NCBI RefSeq assembly: GCF_019443125.1
Contig: NZ_JAHYXK010000019.1
Location: forward strand, 1 to 60,296
From: Pontibacter aydingkolensis
Lineage (GTDB): Bacteria > Bacteroidota > Bacteroidia > Cytophagales > Hymenobacteraceae
Length of the DNA: 60,296 bases
Reading direction: 5' to 3'
Each line of letters starts with the position of its first letter. Position 1 is the first letter of the stretch. Of the stretch, positions 25,346 through 33,531 are shown in pieces. Under the pieces are notes generated by a model. It was not told the DNA's origin. It did not search any database and saw only the letters and a program-made list of their open reading frames with translations. The position numbers and the translations under genes are program-made.

Positions 25346-25497
25346 AAGCGCGCTGCTAACCATTGTGTATTCTATTACAAAGGCTTTTTAAAGTATAGAT
25401 TTAGCTTCAGTACAGACCTTTGTCATGCTTTAACAGTTTTCCATCTCTGCAGCAAATCATTCTGTCGTGTTTGTATACAAGCGGTTGGCTTTTCAAC

Positions 25498-25505
25498 TAA
25501 ATTTG
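25498..25505 (+). promoter_or_regulatory. Possible -7 box for the TerC gene
   Basis: TAAATTTG matches TAnnTTTG. The best upstream TTG (25471-25473) is 24 bp away, slightly long. No yybP-ykoY-like riboswitch consensus was found in the leader. Confidence 0.35.
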
Positions 25506-25559
25506 TCTGTTTGGGTATAGGTATACTTGAGCTTAATTGCCCTTTTGCGCTCTGTTATT

Positions 25560-26525
25560 ATGAATGAGATTTTCTTCTGGATCATATTTAATGTTTTTGT
25601 GCTCCTCCTCCTGGGCCTTGACCTGTTCGTGTTCCACAGAAAAGAGCATGAGGTAAAAATAAAGGAGGCGCTTTTAACCAGCTTGTTCTGGATTGTGCTG
25701 GCCCTTGGCTTTAATGTGCTTATCTACTTCTGGAAAGGACAGGACTCGGCCCTGGAGTTTTTAACTGGCTACCTGATCGAGAAATCCCTTAGCGTAGACA
25801 ATCTATTCGTTTTCATCCTCATCTTCAACTACTTTAAAGTACCACTTAAGTACCAGCACAACCTTTTGTTCTGGGGGGTATTGGGGGCATTGGTGCTGCG
25901 TGCCATTTTTATAGTAGTTGGTGTGGCTCTGATAGCCAAGTTTCACTTTATTATTTACATACTGGGTGCTTTTCTGGTTTATACGGGTATTAAAATGGCC
26001 TTTACTAAAGATCAGGACATAGACCCGGAGCACAACCCGCTTGTAAACTGGGTAAGCAAGCATATGCGGGTAACCAAAACGGCCGTGGGAGGCAAGTTCT
26101 TTGTAAAGCAAAATGGCAGGCTGTTTGCCACTCCGCTGTTCCTGGTGCTGGTCATGATCGAAAGTACCGATGTGGTTTTTGCAGCCGACTCAATCCCGGC
26201 CATACTTGCCATTTCCAAAGATCCTTTTATCGTTTATACTTCCAACGTATTTGCTTTGCTGGGTCTGCGTGCTTTATACTTTGCTTTGGCAGGCATCATG
26301 CAATTGTTTCACTACCTGCACTACGGTCTATCGCTTATACTTACCTTTATAGGTGTTAAGCTGCTGATAAGTGAATACTACCATTTGGATATGCGTATTG
26401 CACTGCTGGTAGTAGGCGCTATACTGGCTGTTTCGGTTATTGCTTCGCTGCTTTTCCCAAAACCAAAAGACGAGCTGCCGGCACTGCCTGTTGAGGAAAA
26501 AAAGCCGGATCAAAAAATAAAATAA
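25560..26525 (+). CDS. TerC/Alx family integral membrane protein
   Basis: 321 residues from ATG 25560, about nine hydrophobic helices. Conserved acidic positions are visible: LLGLDLFVFH near 20, EKSLSVDNLFVFIL near 80-93, and MIESTDVVFAADSIPAILAIS near 195-215. The last is the TerC signature. Members export metal ions such as manganese or give tellurite resistance; which applies here is not known. The C-terminal tail (PKPKDELPALPVEEKKPDQKIK) is charged and cytoplasmic. The start at 25527 (an alternative codon) was rejected since the family begins just before the first helix. Confidence 0.9.
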   Translation: MNEIFFWIIFNVFVLLLLGLDLFVFHRKEHEVKIKEALLTSLFWIVLALGFNVLIYFWKGQDSALEFLTGYLIEKSLSVDNLFVFILIFNYFKVPLKYQHNLLFWGVLGALVLRAIFIVVGVALIAKFHFIIYILGAFLVYTGIKMAFTKDQDIDPEHNPLVNWVSKHMRVTKTAVGGKFFVKQNGRLFATPLFLVLVMIESTDVVFAADSIPAILAISKDPFIVYTSNVFALLGLRALYFALAGIMQLFHYLHYGLSLILTFIGVKLLISEYYHLDMRIALLVVGAILAVSVIASLLFPKPKDELPALPVEEKKPDQKIK

Positions 26526-26537
26526 ATATCTAAAAGT

Positions 26538-26564
26538 TTGTTTTATAATATTTTTATACTTTTA
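26538..26564 (+). promoter_or_regulatory. Tentative promoter for the DAHP synthase leader
   Basis: TTTG ending at 26540 and TACTTTTA at 26557-26564 resemble a -33/-7 pair with one mismatch and a 16-bp gap. It would give a transcript that starts just before the leader peptide. Confidence 0.3.
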
Positions 26565-26586
26565 ATTGTAGCTTAAAGACGAAATC

Positions 26587-26655
26587 ATGTATTTATCTTA
26601 TTGCATTATGTTTGCCAATTCACTAAAGGTTCCTCGCACGGGGCTCCTGTGGTAG
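26587..26655 (+). CDS. Candidate 22-residue leader peptide of the DAHP synthase attenuator
   Basis: An ATG at 26587 opens a 22-codon frame ending in TAG at 26653-26655. It contains Tyr at positions 2 and 5, Phe at 9 and Trp as the last residue, so all three aromatic amino acids occur. Codons 18-20 lie in a sequence (26639-26648) that can pair with the left arm of the downstream terminator, so ribosome position would decide which hairpin forms. Coding potential rests on this layout, not on homology. Confidence 0.5.
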   Translation: MYLSYCIMFANSLKVPRTGLLW

Positions 26656-26723
26656 CATATTGTATATACTGACAAAGTACACAACTATACCAAAGGGGCC
26701 CCGCAGCAGCGGGGCCCCTTTTT
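26639..26723 (+). terminator. Attenuator: antiterminator and Rho-independent terminator before DAHP synthase
   Basis: Terminator: AAAGGGGCCCCGC (26692-26704) pairs with GCGGGGCCCCTTT (26709-26721), loop AGCA, then T's to 26723. Competing helix: CGGGGCTCCT (26639-26648) can pair with AGGGGCCCCG (26694-26703), ten pairs with one G-U. It lies 50 bp before the gene start, so the terminator must be bypassed for expression. Confidence 0.7.
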
Positions 26724-26773
26724 GTTTTACAATGTCTGTAATAACAGTACAAATTATTAACATTAAAAATGCC

Positions 26774-27880
26774 ATGAGAGCACGTACAACTACCATCAAT
26801 GTAACACCACAAAGCAGCTTCAGACAGGCTGACGGAAAGCTTGTGTTAATTGCTGGGCCATGCAGCGCCGAATCTGAAGAACTAATGCTGAAAACAGCCA
26901 GACTGTTAAAAAATGTAAATGGCATTTCGGTCTTTAAGGCAGGTATATGGAAGTCGCGCACACGGCCTAACAGCTTTGAGGGGGTTGGCACGGTTGGCTT
27001 GCAGTGGCTGCAACAGGTAAAACAGGAAACAGGCCTTAAAACTACCTGCGATATAGTAAATACACAGCAGGCACAGGAGGCCCTGAAATATGGGGTAGAT
27101 ATACTTTGCATTAGTGGCCGCGCCACGGTAAACCCGTTTGCTATGCAGGAAATTGCCTCGGCCTTAGCGGGCACGCATGTACCAGTGCTTGTAAACAACC
27201 CTGTTTACCCGGATCTGCGTTTGTGGCTGGGTGCGTTGGAGCGTTTACAACAGGCAGGCATCACCGATTTGGGCGCTGTACACAGGGGCTTTGCCACCGA
27301 CGAGCAGCACCCTTACCGTAACCACCCGAAGTGGGAGCACTTGTTGGAGCTTAAAAGCCTGCTGCCGGACTTGCCTATACTTTGCGATGCCAGCCATATT
27401 GCCGGTAAGCGTAGCCTGCTTTACCCGGTAAGCCAACGTGCCGCAGAACTGGGTGCCGACGGCATGCTGTTTGAGTCGCATGTAAACCCGGCAGAGGCAC
27501 TAAGCAGCCCACAACAGCAGCTGATGCCACAGGAGCTCGAGCTTTTAGTAAATGCCGTAGTAACAAAAGTTAAACTCTCTGAAACCACAAAAATGGTGGA
27601 CGAGATGGATGAACTGAGCAAGCAGATAGGTTCTCTTGACAATGAACTGATGGAATTGCTACTGCGCCGCACCGCTGTCACTAAAAAGTTGAGCAGCCAG
27701 GGAGGGTTGAGCAGCTCACCCCTTGAACAAGCCAGTAAACTACAACAGCAGCTGGAGCGTTTGTTACAGCAAGATCAGTTAACAGGTATGGATGCGGGTC
27801 TGGTACAAACTGTGGTTAAAACATTGCAGCATACTTCGGTATCTCAGTCATTTAACATAAGCAACTCTGCAGTAGCTTAA
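26774..27880 (+). CDS. aroF: Bifunctional 3-deoxy-7-phosphoheptulonate synthase / chorismate mutase
   Basis: 368 residues from ATG 26774. DAHP synthase domain (about 20-270): LIAGPCSAESEE, KAGIWKSRTRPNSFEGVG, TDLGAVHRGF, LCDASHIAGKRS and ADGMLFESHVNPAEAL, the type I-beta (AroQ/KDO8P-like) set. A C-terminal chorismate mutase domain follows (about 280-350; VDEMDELSKQIGSLDNELMELLLRR). It makes the first shikimate-pathway intermediate and converts chorismate to prephenate. The long upstream frame from 26660 runs through the terminator hairpin and was rejected as N-terminus. The gene symbol follows common usage; aroA(G)-type fusions carry several names. Confidence 0.9.
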   Translation: MRARTTTINVTPQSSFRQADGKLVLIAGPCSAESEELMLKTARLLKNVNGISVFKAGIWKSRTRPNSFEGVGTVGLQWLQQVKQETGLKTTCDIVNTQQAQEALKYGVDILCISGRATVNPFAMQEIASALAGTHVPVLVNNPVYPDLRLWLGALERLQQAGITDLGAVHRGFATDEQHPYRNHPKWEHLLELKSLLPDLPILCDASHIAGKRSLLYPVSQRAAELGADGMLFESHVNPAEALSSPQQQLMPQELELLVNAVVTKVKLSETTKMVDEMDELSKQIGSLDNELMELLLRRTAVTKKLSSQGGLSSSPLEQASKLQQQLERLLQQDQLTGMDAGLVQTVVKTLQHTSVSQSFNISNSAVA

Positions 27881-27927
27881 ATATAAAGCAGCGCTTTTAA
27901 TTGAAGTAGTGGCGCTGCTTTATATTT
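27879..27927. terminator. Hairpin terminator after DAHP synthase
   Basis: 16-bp arms (27879-27894, core ATATAAAGCAGCGC; 27912-27927) with a 17-nt loop, followed by ATACTTTG. Confidence 0.65.
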
Positions 27928-28010
27928 ATACTTTGCCGTAATGCCGGGCACAATTTTTACCTTTGCTCTGTTAAGCAGAAAGTATCAGTAAAATCTTCTA
28001 ACTATATTTT

Positions 28011-28340
28011 ATGAAAACCCCTATTTCCCGTTTTCGCCTTATCGGATTTTATGAAGGCCTGTCGTTCCTGTTGCTACTGGGTATAGCCATGCCGGTTAAA
28101 TACATACTGGGCTATCCGGAACTTGTAAAGTACACAGGCTGGGCACACGGCGTGTTGTTTATACTTTACATGTATGCCCTGTTGCAGGTAGCATTGGTGC
28201 ACAGGTGGTCTGTGGGTAAGATTGCTCTTGGTGCAGTAGCCTCTCTCCTGCCCTTCGGCCCGTTTATACTCGATAAAAAACTTCTTCAGAAAGAAGAAAG
28301 AGTTAATGAACCAGAACAAAAAGCGAAGCAGTCAGCGTAG
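28011..28340 (+). CDS. DUF3817 domain-containing membrane protein
   Basis: 109 residues with three hydrophobic helices (about 9-29, 43-63 and 70-87). FRLIGFYEGLSFLLLLGIAMP followed by YPELVKYTGWAHGVLFILY is the DUF3817 pattern. The tail is charged (KKLLQKEERVNEPEQKAKQ). Function in this family is not established; homologues are often near central-metabolism genes. Independent transcription unit between two terminators. Confidence 0.85.
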   Translation: MKTPISRFRLIGFYEGLSFLLLLGIAMPVKYILGYPELVKYTGWAHGVLFILYMYALLQVALVHRWSVGKIALGAVASLLPFGPFILDKKLLQKEERVNEPEQKAKQSA

Positions 28341-28360
28341 CATTCTAAATCTCAAGTTGG

Positions 28361-28397
28361 TAAAAGCCCCGTTAGTTATATACTAACGGGGCTTTTA
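28361..28397 (+). terminator. Terminator of the DUF3817 gene
   Basis: TAAAAGCCCCGTTAG (28361-28375) pairs with CTAACGGGGCTTTTA (28383-28397), loop TTATATA, followed by T's. Confidence 0.85.
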
Positions 28398-28592
28398 TTT
28401 TGTCGGTGTTACAACTCTATTTATATTTATATATTTTTATATTAAAACACAACTATTTTAAATACGCCTTGTTAAGCCATTCCCAGAATATATAACTATT
28501 CTAACACAAACACTTTATAAGCATGTTTAATTTACCGTTTTGATTTACCTGATTATTGGCTTTAAGCATAAGTCAGGCAATTTTGCGCAATG

Positions 28593-28600
28593 TATATTTG
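28593..28600 (+). promoter_or_regulatory. Possible -7 box for the split lipoprotein gene
   Basis: TATATTTG matches TAnnTTTG, 22 bp before the ATG. No TTG at the right spacing was found. Confidence 0.35.
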
Positions 28601-28622
28601 TCTAACCCTTAACAATACTTAC

Positions 28623-29513
28623 ATGAAAATTAGAAGTTTAGTCTCCCTAACCCTGGTGCTTGCAATAGGCATCTTCTCATCCTGTACAAAAGATATAGAT
28701 GAGGTAAATCCTAATCTGGGAAATTCAGCCTCGGCTGATGCAAAAAAAAATAACATCGGTCCTGCCAGCGGTGGGCCAACACAATCTACACTTACACTTA
28801 CTTTTAACCCGAGTCCGGTATATATTAACGAGATGGCAGCCGTTAATGTATCCATCAGCGGAATACCCGATGAAGGCGAAATGCAGATTTTGAAAGCAGT
28901 GGATGAGTTAGGTAACCATACAACTGCTGCACTAGCCACAGACTGGGTAGCAGTTGTTAAACAAACGGTACCTGCATCCGGCCAGATAAGCTATAACTTT
29001 ACCTCAACAAGAGCGGGTATGTACGGATTTAAAGCTAAGTATGAGCCTTAAGGAGGTAGTGGCTTTCTGGCAAGGGACGTAACCGGCGATATACAGGTGA
29101 TGAATAACTGCACCGGAGTATCACTGGATGGCGCTATTGTTTCAACTAGCAGTAACGGCGACCTTTATACTTTCACTATAGCTTATACTGTAAACTCGTG
29201 CATGATTTTAAATGGTGCTAAACTTCAGGGCGGTTTAACTGCCGGAGTAATATTTGATGAGTCTACAGGAACGAGCCCGATGGCCAGCGGCGTAAATACT
29301 ACAGGAAAAGTTGACAAGCCTAATTATGTTATAAACTGGCAATTAGGGGACCTGACCAATGGCTATAACCAGGCTTATTATGTTACTTTTTCTAAGCAAC
29401 TGAAAGACGCCGGTGTACACACCATTACCGGAGACTGGTCTGTAGAAGGCAAAGACGCTGAAGGTAATACAGTTAGAGTTGGTTTTAATGAATTGAGCTA
29501 CACCGTTAACTAA
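28623..29513 (+). pseudogene. Secreted lipoprotein gene interrupted by one in-frame stop
   Basis: From ATG 28623 the frame gives a signal peptide with lipobox (IFSSC, Cys20) and a beta-rich domain up to TAA at 29049-29051. The same frame stays open beyond it and continues without a break (GGSGFLARDVTGDIQVMNNC) to a natural stop at 29511-29513. The joined product would be about 296 residues. A single C-to-A change (TCA to TAA) would explain the stop. The second part has no separate signal peptide or promoter, so it is read as the rest of one gene. Family not recognised; the domains look like extracellular immunoglobulin-type folds. A sequencing error is also possible. Confidence 0.7.
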
Positions 29514-29534
29514 TCGGTTAGATTATACTCAAAG

Positions 29535-29572
29535 CAAGAAGCGGCTGTCCTATTCGGAGCAGCCACTTCTTG
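29535..29572. terminator. Hairpin terminator between convergent genes
   Basis: CAAGAAGCGGCTG (29535-29547) pairs with CAGCCACTTCTTG (29560-29572) with one mismatch, followed by TTTT. Confidence 0.7.
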
Positions 29573-29591
29573 TTTTATACTTCCCCCATAC

Positions 29592-32378
29592 TTACCTCAT
29601 AATCCTGATTACCTCGCCGGAGTTGTTCCCCATCGGGTTAAGGTGCTTGTTAATGTTGTAGATAAAGCTAAGCATGTAGTATTGGCCCAGCGAGTTCAGC
29701 GTTTCGCGCTCAATGTACAGCGCGTTGGTTGTCTGGTTTATACCGGTATTCCTATCGAGCAGGTTGGTGGCCGATAGCTTTAACTCACCTGCATTGTTCT
29801 TCAAAAACTGCCTTGAGATAGAAGCATTGAGTAACGGAATTGCCTGATTAAAATTGGTGGCGTTGTTATCGTAAACAAGGTAATCGAACGTGGCATTTAT
29901 GTTGTAATGCTTCAGGAAACGGTAGTTTGCGTCGGCTGCGTACGTTTTGTTCAGGAAGAGCTGGTCGTTCTGGTTCGTATCCTCATACTTTGTACGCTGT
30001 GCCGTTATATCAGCTCTTAGGCCAAAGTTCAGATTCTCTTTTTGGTAAGAGTAACGGATGTTACCGGAAGCGCTTCGCACGTTTACGTCATTCTCCACAT
30101 CATTCAGCACACTTATCGTGTTCTGGTCGCGCACGTTGGCACCAAAATGCAACCTGCTGTTCAGCTTTTTTATAGGGTAAGAATAGTTTGCAAAAGTTGA
30201 GACCATCGTATTATAATCCACGTTTACCGGTGTTGTAGTTCTGATAGAGTTCTCATCTATACTTTGCGAAGAAACTATGGCGTTTGTGGTGTGCATTACG
30301 CTTAGCATACCAAAGAAACTACGCAGCGTGCCGGCATCAAAGCTGTTATAATTCAGCCTAACCTGGTGCATATAAGATGGGATCAGGTTTTCGTTACCCA
30401 CGTAGATGTTTAGCGGGTTACTGATATCGGCTACTGGCTGCAACTGGCGTATACTTGGCTCTTGCACTATGGTTTCGTAGTTAAAGCTTAGCCGGCGGTT
30501 GTTGGCAAAATCGTAGTTAAAACGTGCGGTTGGCAGCAGATTATAAAAGTCACGGTCAATGTTTTGTTTGCCGTCCATGTTACGCAGCCATACTTCTCCG
30601 TTCAGGTCGCTTTGCTGCAGGCTGGTACCCAGCGTAAGGTTATACTTTTGGCGGTTAAGTTTGTAGTTCAGCCCAAGCCTGTGGTATAAGTACAAACTCT
30701 CATACATGTTGCTCAGGCTTGCGTTCAGTGTATTGCTGTTGCCTTCAATATCGTATACTTCGCGGTTAGATTCGCTTAGGTTTGCCCGGTAAGTATAGTT
30801 CGATTCCAGGTACTGCCTGTTGCCAAGCGGCTCGGTGTGAGATACGCCAAGCGTTAGGTTCCTGGTATCGCTTGCCTGTTCGTTGCGCTGCCTAATCTGG
30901 CTGTCTTCTCTGTTCGCAAAGGTCAGGTCACTGTCATAAGTACCATCAGTGTCGTTCTGGTTTGCCGACATATCAGCATTTACAGACATAAACCTGCCCG
31001 GCTTTGTAAAACGGTGGCGGAAAAGTATACTTGAGTTAAGGTTAAAGATATTGCCTTCTGAGTTAGAACGGGTATCACTGGCATTCAATACCTGGTCATT
31101 TGTGCCGAAGTTATTTATCCGGCTGCTCTGGTTCTGTGCTATCTCGTTATAGGATAGGGCTCCGGTTACTTTTAATGAGTTAAGCGAATCTATTTTATAG
31201 TCTAGCGTAACATTGCCCCGATGGTTCAGGTTACCTCCATCCTGCGTTGTTCGCTCTGTAGTTCGTGGGTTACCTGCATTTAAGAGGTTATCACGTTCTA
31301 CATCTTTGCTGATGGTCTGGTTCAGGTTGTTGAAAAAATAGCTGCCGTTAGCTTCCAGCTTTTTAGTTACCTGGTTGTTAAAGTTGAGGCCGCCTGCCTG
31401 CGTGTTCATCAAACCGTTCATGCGGCCTCCGGTGTTTATAGGAATTCCGTTAGCTGTGCCTCCGCTGCCGTTGTTAATAACGATCATACCTCCGCCCATT
31501 CTGGACATGCCCCCGTTGAAGTTAGCATACTCATCAAAGCCGAAGCCCTGGCTGTTAATGTTATTGGCCATACCCAAAAAGGATAGTTGCTGCCCTTTTT
31601 TAAAGCGGTTTATACTTGCCTTGGCCTGGTAACGCTCGTCGGTACCGCCACCGGCCATTACACTGCCAAAGGCGTTGTTGCGTTTTTCTTCTTTAAGCTG
31701 CAGGTTAATGGTTTTTTCACGTTGCCCGTCGTCTATCCCGGAAAAAGTGGCCTGGTCAGATTTTTTGTCGAACACCTGCACTTTGTCAATGGCATCGGCA
31801 GGCAGGTTTTTCGTTGCCATTTTCGGGTCACGGCCAAAAAACTCTTTGCCGTCTACGGTTACACGCTGCACCTTTTCGCCCTGCATCGATACGTTGCCCT
31901 CTGCGTCTACCTCCACACCGGGCAGCTTTTTAAGAAGCTCTTCTACGGCAGCGTTAGGCTGGGTTTTAAAGGAGCCGGCATTAAATTCGATGGTGTCTTT
32001 TTTGATTACTACCGGGCTCTTTTCCCCCTGCACCTGTACTTCTTTTAGTTGTTTGCTTTGCGGTTGCAGCTTAATAGCACCCATATCCACAACGGTAGCC
32101 CCATTTGGAAACAAAATTTTCTGGAAGAATGGATCAAAGCCCAGGAACGATACTTTGAAAAGATAGTCTCCTTTGCTCACACCTTTTACCTCAAAGGCAC
32201 CCTGCAGATCGGTGGCTCCAAAGTTTACCAGCGTAGAGTCTTTTGCCTGCAGCACCAGCACCGTGGCAGATGGAAGGGCTGCGTCTGTGTTATCCAGCAC
32301 ACGTCCCTTTACGGAGTATTTCTGCGCAAAGGAAACGTGGCTGATGATCAGGAAAACCAGCAGTAATAGCTTTTTCAT
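29592..32378 (-). CDS. TonB-dependent-receptor-like outer-membrane beta-barrel protein
   Basis: 928 residues. Signal peptide to about 18 (HVSFAQ), then a CarboxypepD_reg-like domain (KYSVKGRVLDNTDAALPSATV, ATDLQGAFEVKGVSKGDY), a plug-like region near 125-215 (LKKLPGVEVDAEGNV, VTVDGKEFFGRDPKMA), then a long Asn-rich beta-barrel with a Gly/Asn-rich insert (GGMSRMGGGMIVINNGSGG). It ends in a short barrel-closing strand. This is the outer membrane beta-barrel family often paired with GLPGLI proteins; the GLPGLI gene lies 27 bp upstream in the same operon. Likely a surface transport or anchoring system of unknown substrate. Confidence 0.85.
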   Translation of the reverse strand: MKKLLLLVFLIISHVSFAQKYSVKGRVLDNTDAALPSATVLVLQAKDSTLVNFGATDLQGAFEVKGVSKGDYLFKVSFLGFDPFFQKILFPNGATVVDMGAIKLQPQSKQLKEVQVQGEKSPVVIKKDTIEFNAGSFKTQPNAAVEELLKKLPGVEVDAEGNVSMQGEKVQRVTVDGKEFFGRDPKMATKNLPADAIDKVQVFDKKSDQATFSGIDDGQREKTINLQLKEEKRNNAFGSVMAGGGTDERYQAKASINRFKKGQQLSFLGMANNINSQGFGFDEYANFNGGMSRMGGGMIVINNGSGGTANGIPINTGGRMNGLMNTQAGGLNFNNQVTKKLEANGSYFFNNLNQTISKDVERDNLLNAGNPRTTERTTQDGGNLNHRGNVTLDYKIDSLNSLKVTGALSYNEIAQNQSSRINNFGTNDQVLNASDTRSNSEGNIFNLNSSILFRHRFTKPGRFMSVNADMSANQNDTDGTYDSDLTFANREDSQIRQRNEQASDTRNLTLGVSHTEPLGNRQYLESNYTYRANLSESNREVYDIEGNSNTLNASLSNMYESLYLYHRLGLNYKLNRQKYNLTLGTSLQQSDLNGEVWLRNMDGKQNIDRDFYNLLPTARFNYDFANNRRLSFNYETIVQEPSIRQLQPVADISNPLNIYVGNENLIPSYMHQVRLNYNSFDAGTLRSFFGMLSVMHTTNAIVSSQSIDENSIRTTTPVNVDYNTMVSTFANYSYPIKKLNSRLHFGANVRDQNTISVLNDVENDVNVRSASGNIRYSYQKENLNFGLRADITAQRTKYEDTNQNDQLFLNKTYAADANYRFLKHYNINATFDYLVYDNNATNFNQAIPLLNASISRQFLKNNAGELKLSATNLLDRNTGINQTTNALYIERETLNSLGQYYMLSFIYNINKHLNPMGNNSGEVIRIMR

Positions 32379-32405
32379 AGTTTTAGTTTTTTTAAGTAGA
32401 CCTGC

Positions 32406-33143
32406 TTAGTTCCTGATGATAAAACTGTTACCGTTGCCGCCTCGCTGCTTCATCTGCTCTTCCATCATGGCCTGGTATTGTGCATTGGTTACTTTTTCGC
32501 CTTTTGTTGGCTCTACCAGATCGTTCTTCTTCAGCGCTTTGAAATCTACTTTAGTGGCTCTTGTTACGCGCAGACCATTGTCGAAATCAATCTCCAGCAC
32601 GGCACCCGGCAGCGAGGTGTAGTTATCCGGTCCCAGGTTCGGGCGCAGCTTATCGGTATACCAGGCAATGGTTGTTTTGCCTGATTTTTCGTCTGTAAAG
32701 AATGCTTGTTTGCAAGTATAGCCTTGTATGGTTTTGGTTTCGTCGCCGAACTTCCATGGCATAATGCTCAGCGAATCCTGGGTAATGTAGTTCTTGCCTA
32801 TGAACTCACGTAAAAGCACACGTTTATCCTGCGACGTATTGATGTAGGTTTGGTTCTGTGCCATTCTCATCACAAACTGGCCGCCACCGCCGGTTGCCGC
32901 CGCCATATCGTCCTGCTCATCCACCAGAGGCTTGTACAACGATTCTGTTGCGTTGAATGTAAGGATGTTGCGGGTTGTTCTAAACTCCGGTATCATGTCT
33001 TTCATCTGGGCACGCTCTGCCGGAATGTTGCGGTGCATGTTGATCCGTGTTTCATAGGTAATTGCACCCTGTGTTTGAGCCAATGCGAACTGCGATACCA
33101 GCATCATCACCAAAGCTCCAAGTATGGTAAGTGTGTTTTTCAT
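32406..33143 (-). CDS. GLPGLI family protein
   Basis: 245 residues with signal peptide to about residue 22 (FALAQ). QGAITYETRINMHR starts the domain; the name-giving motif is NYTSLPGAVLEIDFDNG near 185 (S-L-P-G-A-V-L where GLPGLI is usual). The segment SIMPWKFGDETKTIQGYTCKQA is the other family hallmark with its conserved cysteine. C-terminus is Met/Gln/Gly-rich. Exported to the periplasm; function unknown. Paired with the beta-barrel protein at 29592-32378. Confidence 0.88.
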   Translation of the reverse strand: MKNTLTILGALVMMLVSQFALAQTQGAITYETRINMHRNIPAERAQMKDMIPEFRTTRNILTFNATESLYKPLVDEQDDMAAATGGGGQFVMRMAQNQTYINTSQDKRVLLREFIGKNYITQDSLSIMPWKFGDETKTIQGYTCKQAFFTDEKSGKTTIAWYTDKLRPNLGPDNYTSLPGAVLEIDFDNGLRVTRATKVDFKALKKNDLVEPTKGEKVTNAQYQAMMEEQMKQRGGNGNSFIIRN

Positions 33144-33360
33144 AACGTTTCTTTTTTTCTGTAAATGTAGCAGCTTAACCTATTGCTTATAGTTAAGATC
33201 TGTTAACAAGAAGTTAAAGAAAAGTTAAAGTTTGAGGATGCGTATCACAACGCATGTATCAGGTATCACGATTTATAGGAGGGTATTTGATTCTATGGCG
33301 CAAGCCTCCAGGCTTTTCTGGAAATGAGGAAAGGTAATCAGAAATGATTTTATTGCACAT
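33144..33360. other. Intergenic region upstream of the GLPGLI gene
   Basis: AT-rich and carries the promoter of the GLPGLI operon somewhere, but no TTG/TAnnTTTG pair could be placed on the minus strand. No gene is seen. Confidence 0.4.
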
Positions 33361-33510
33361 GCCACAAGTTTAGCGTTAGCGCAACTTGTGGCTTATACTG
33401 ATGCCAGTTTGTAACTGGCGAAAACCATAAACTATACTTACGCCAGCTACAAACTGGCTATCATAGGCAACCACCAGTTACCGCTGCGCTCAAACTGGCG
33501 GTATGTTAAG
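33361..33510. repeat. REP-like palindrome cluster, copy 2 with tandem hairpins
   Basis: 33361-33392 is a palindromic 32-mer (arms GCCACAAGTT / AACTTGTGGC). It is followed by GCCAGTT/AACTGGC (33403-33419), a third hairpin near 33432-33450 with ends GCCAG/CTGGC, and a fourth with arms CCAGTT/AACTGG (33474-33499 area). The first two units are the reverse complement, in mirrored order, of the element at 13067-13130. Confidence 0.7.
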
Positions 33511-33531
33511 GATAGAAAGCTACTGCCTCAG

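Noticed and set aside
25346..25559. yybP-ykoY (manganese) riboswitch before the TerC gene
   Set aside because: TerC genes often have this riboswitch, but none of its conserved elements could be found in the leader.
26660..26773. N-terminal extension of the DAHP synthase frame
   Set aside because: The frame runs through the strong terminator hairpin at 26692-26723 and has no similarity to the family. The ATG at 26774 gives the normal start.
29097..29513. Separate 138-residue gene after the lipoprotein
   Set aside because: It is in phase with the lipoprotein, has no signal peptide or promoter, and its text continues the first part across a single stop. It was joined as one broken gene.
33361..33510. 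Tandem hairpins as the terminator of metX
   Set aside because: They lie downstream of metX on its strand, but there is no T-tract and the same sequence recurs at 13067-13130, so a repeat family explains them better.
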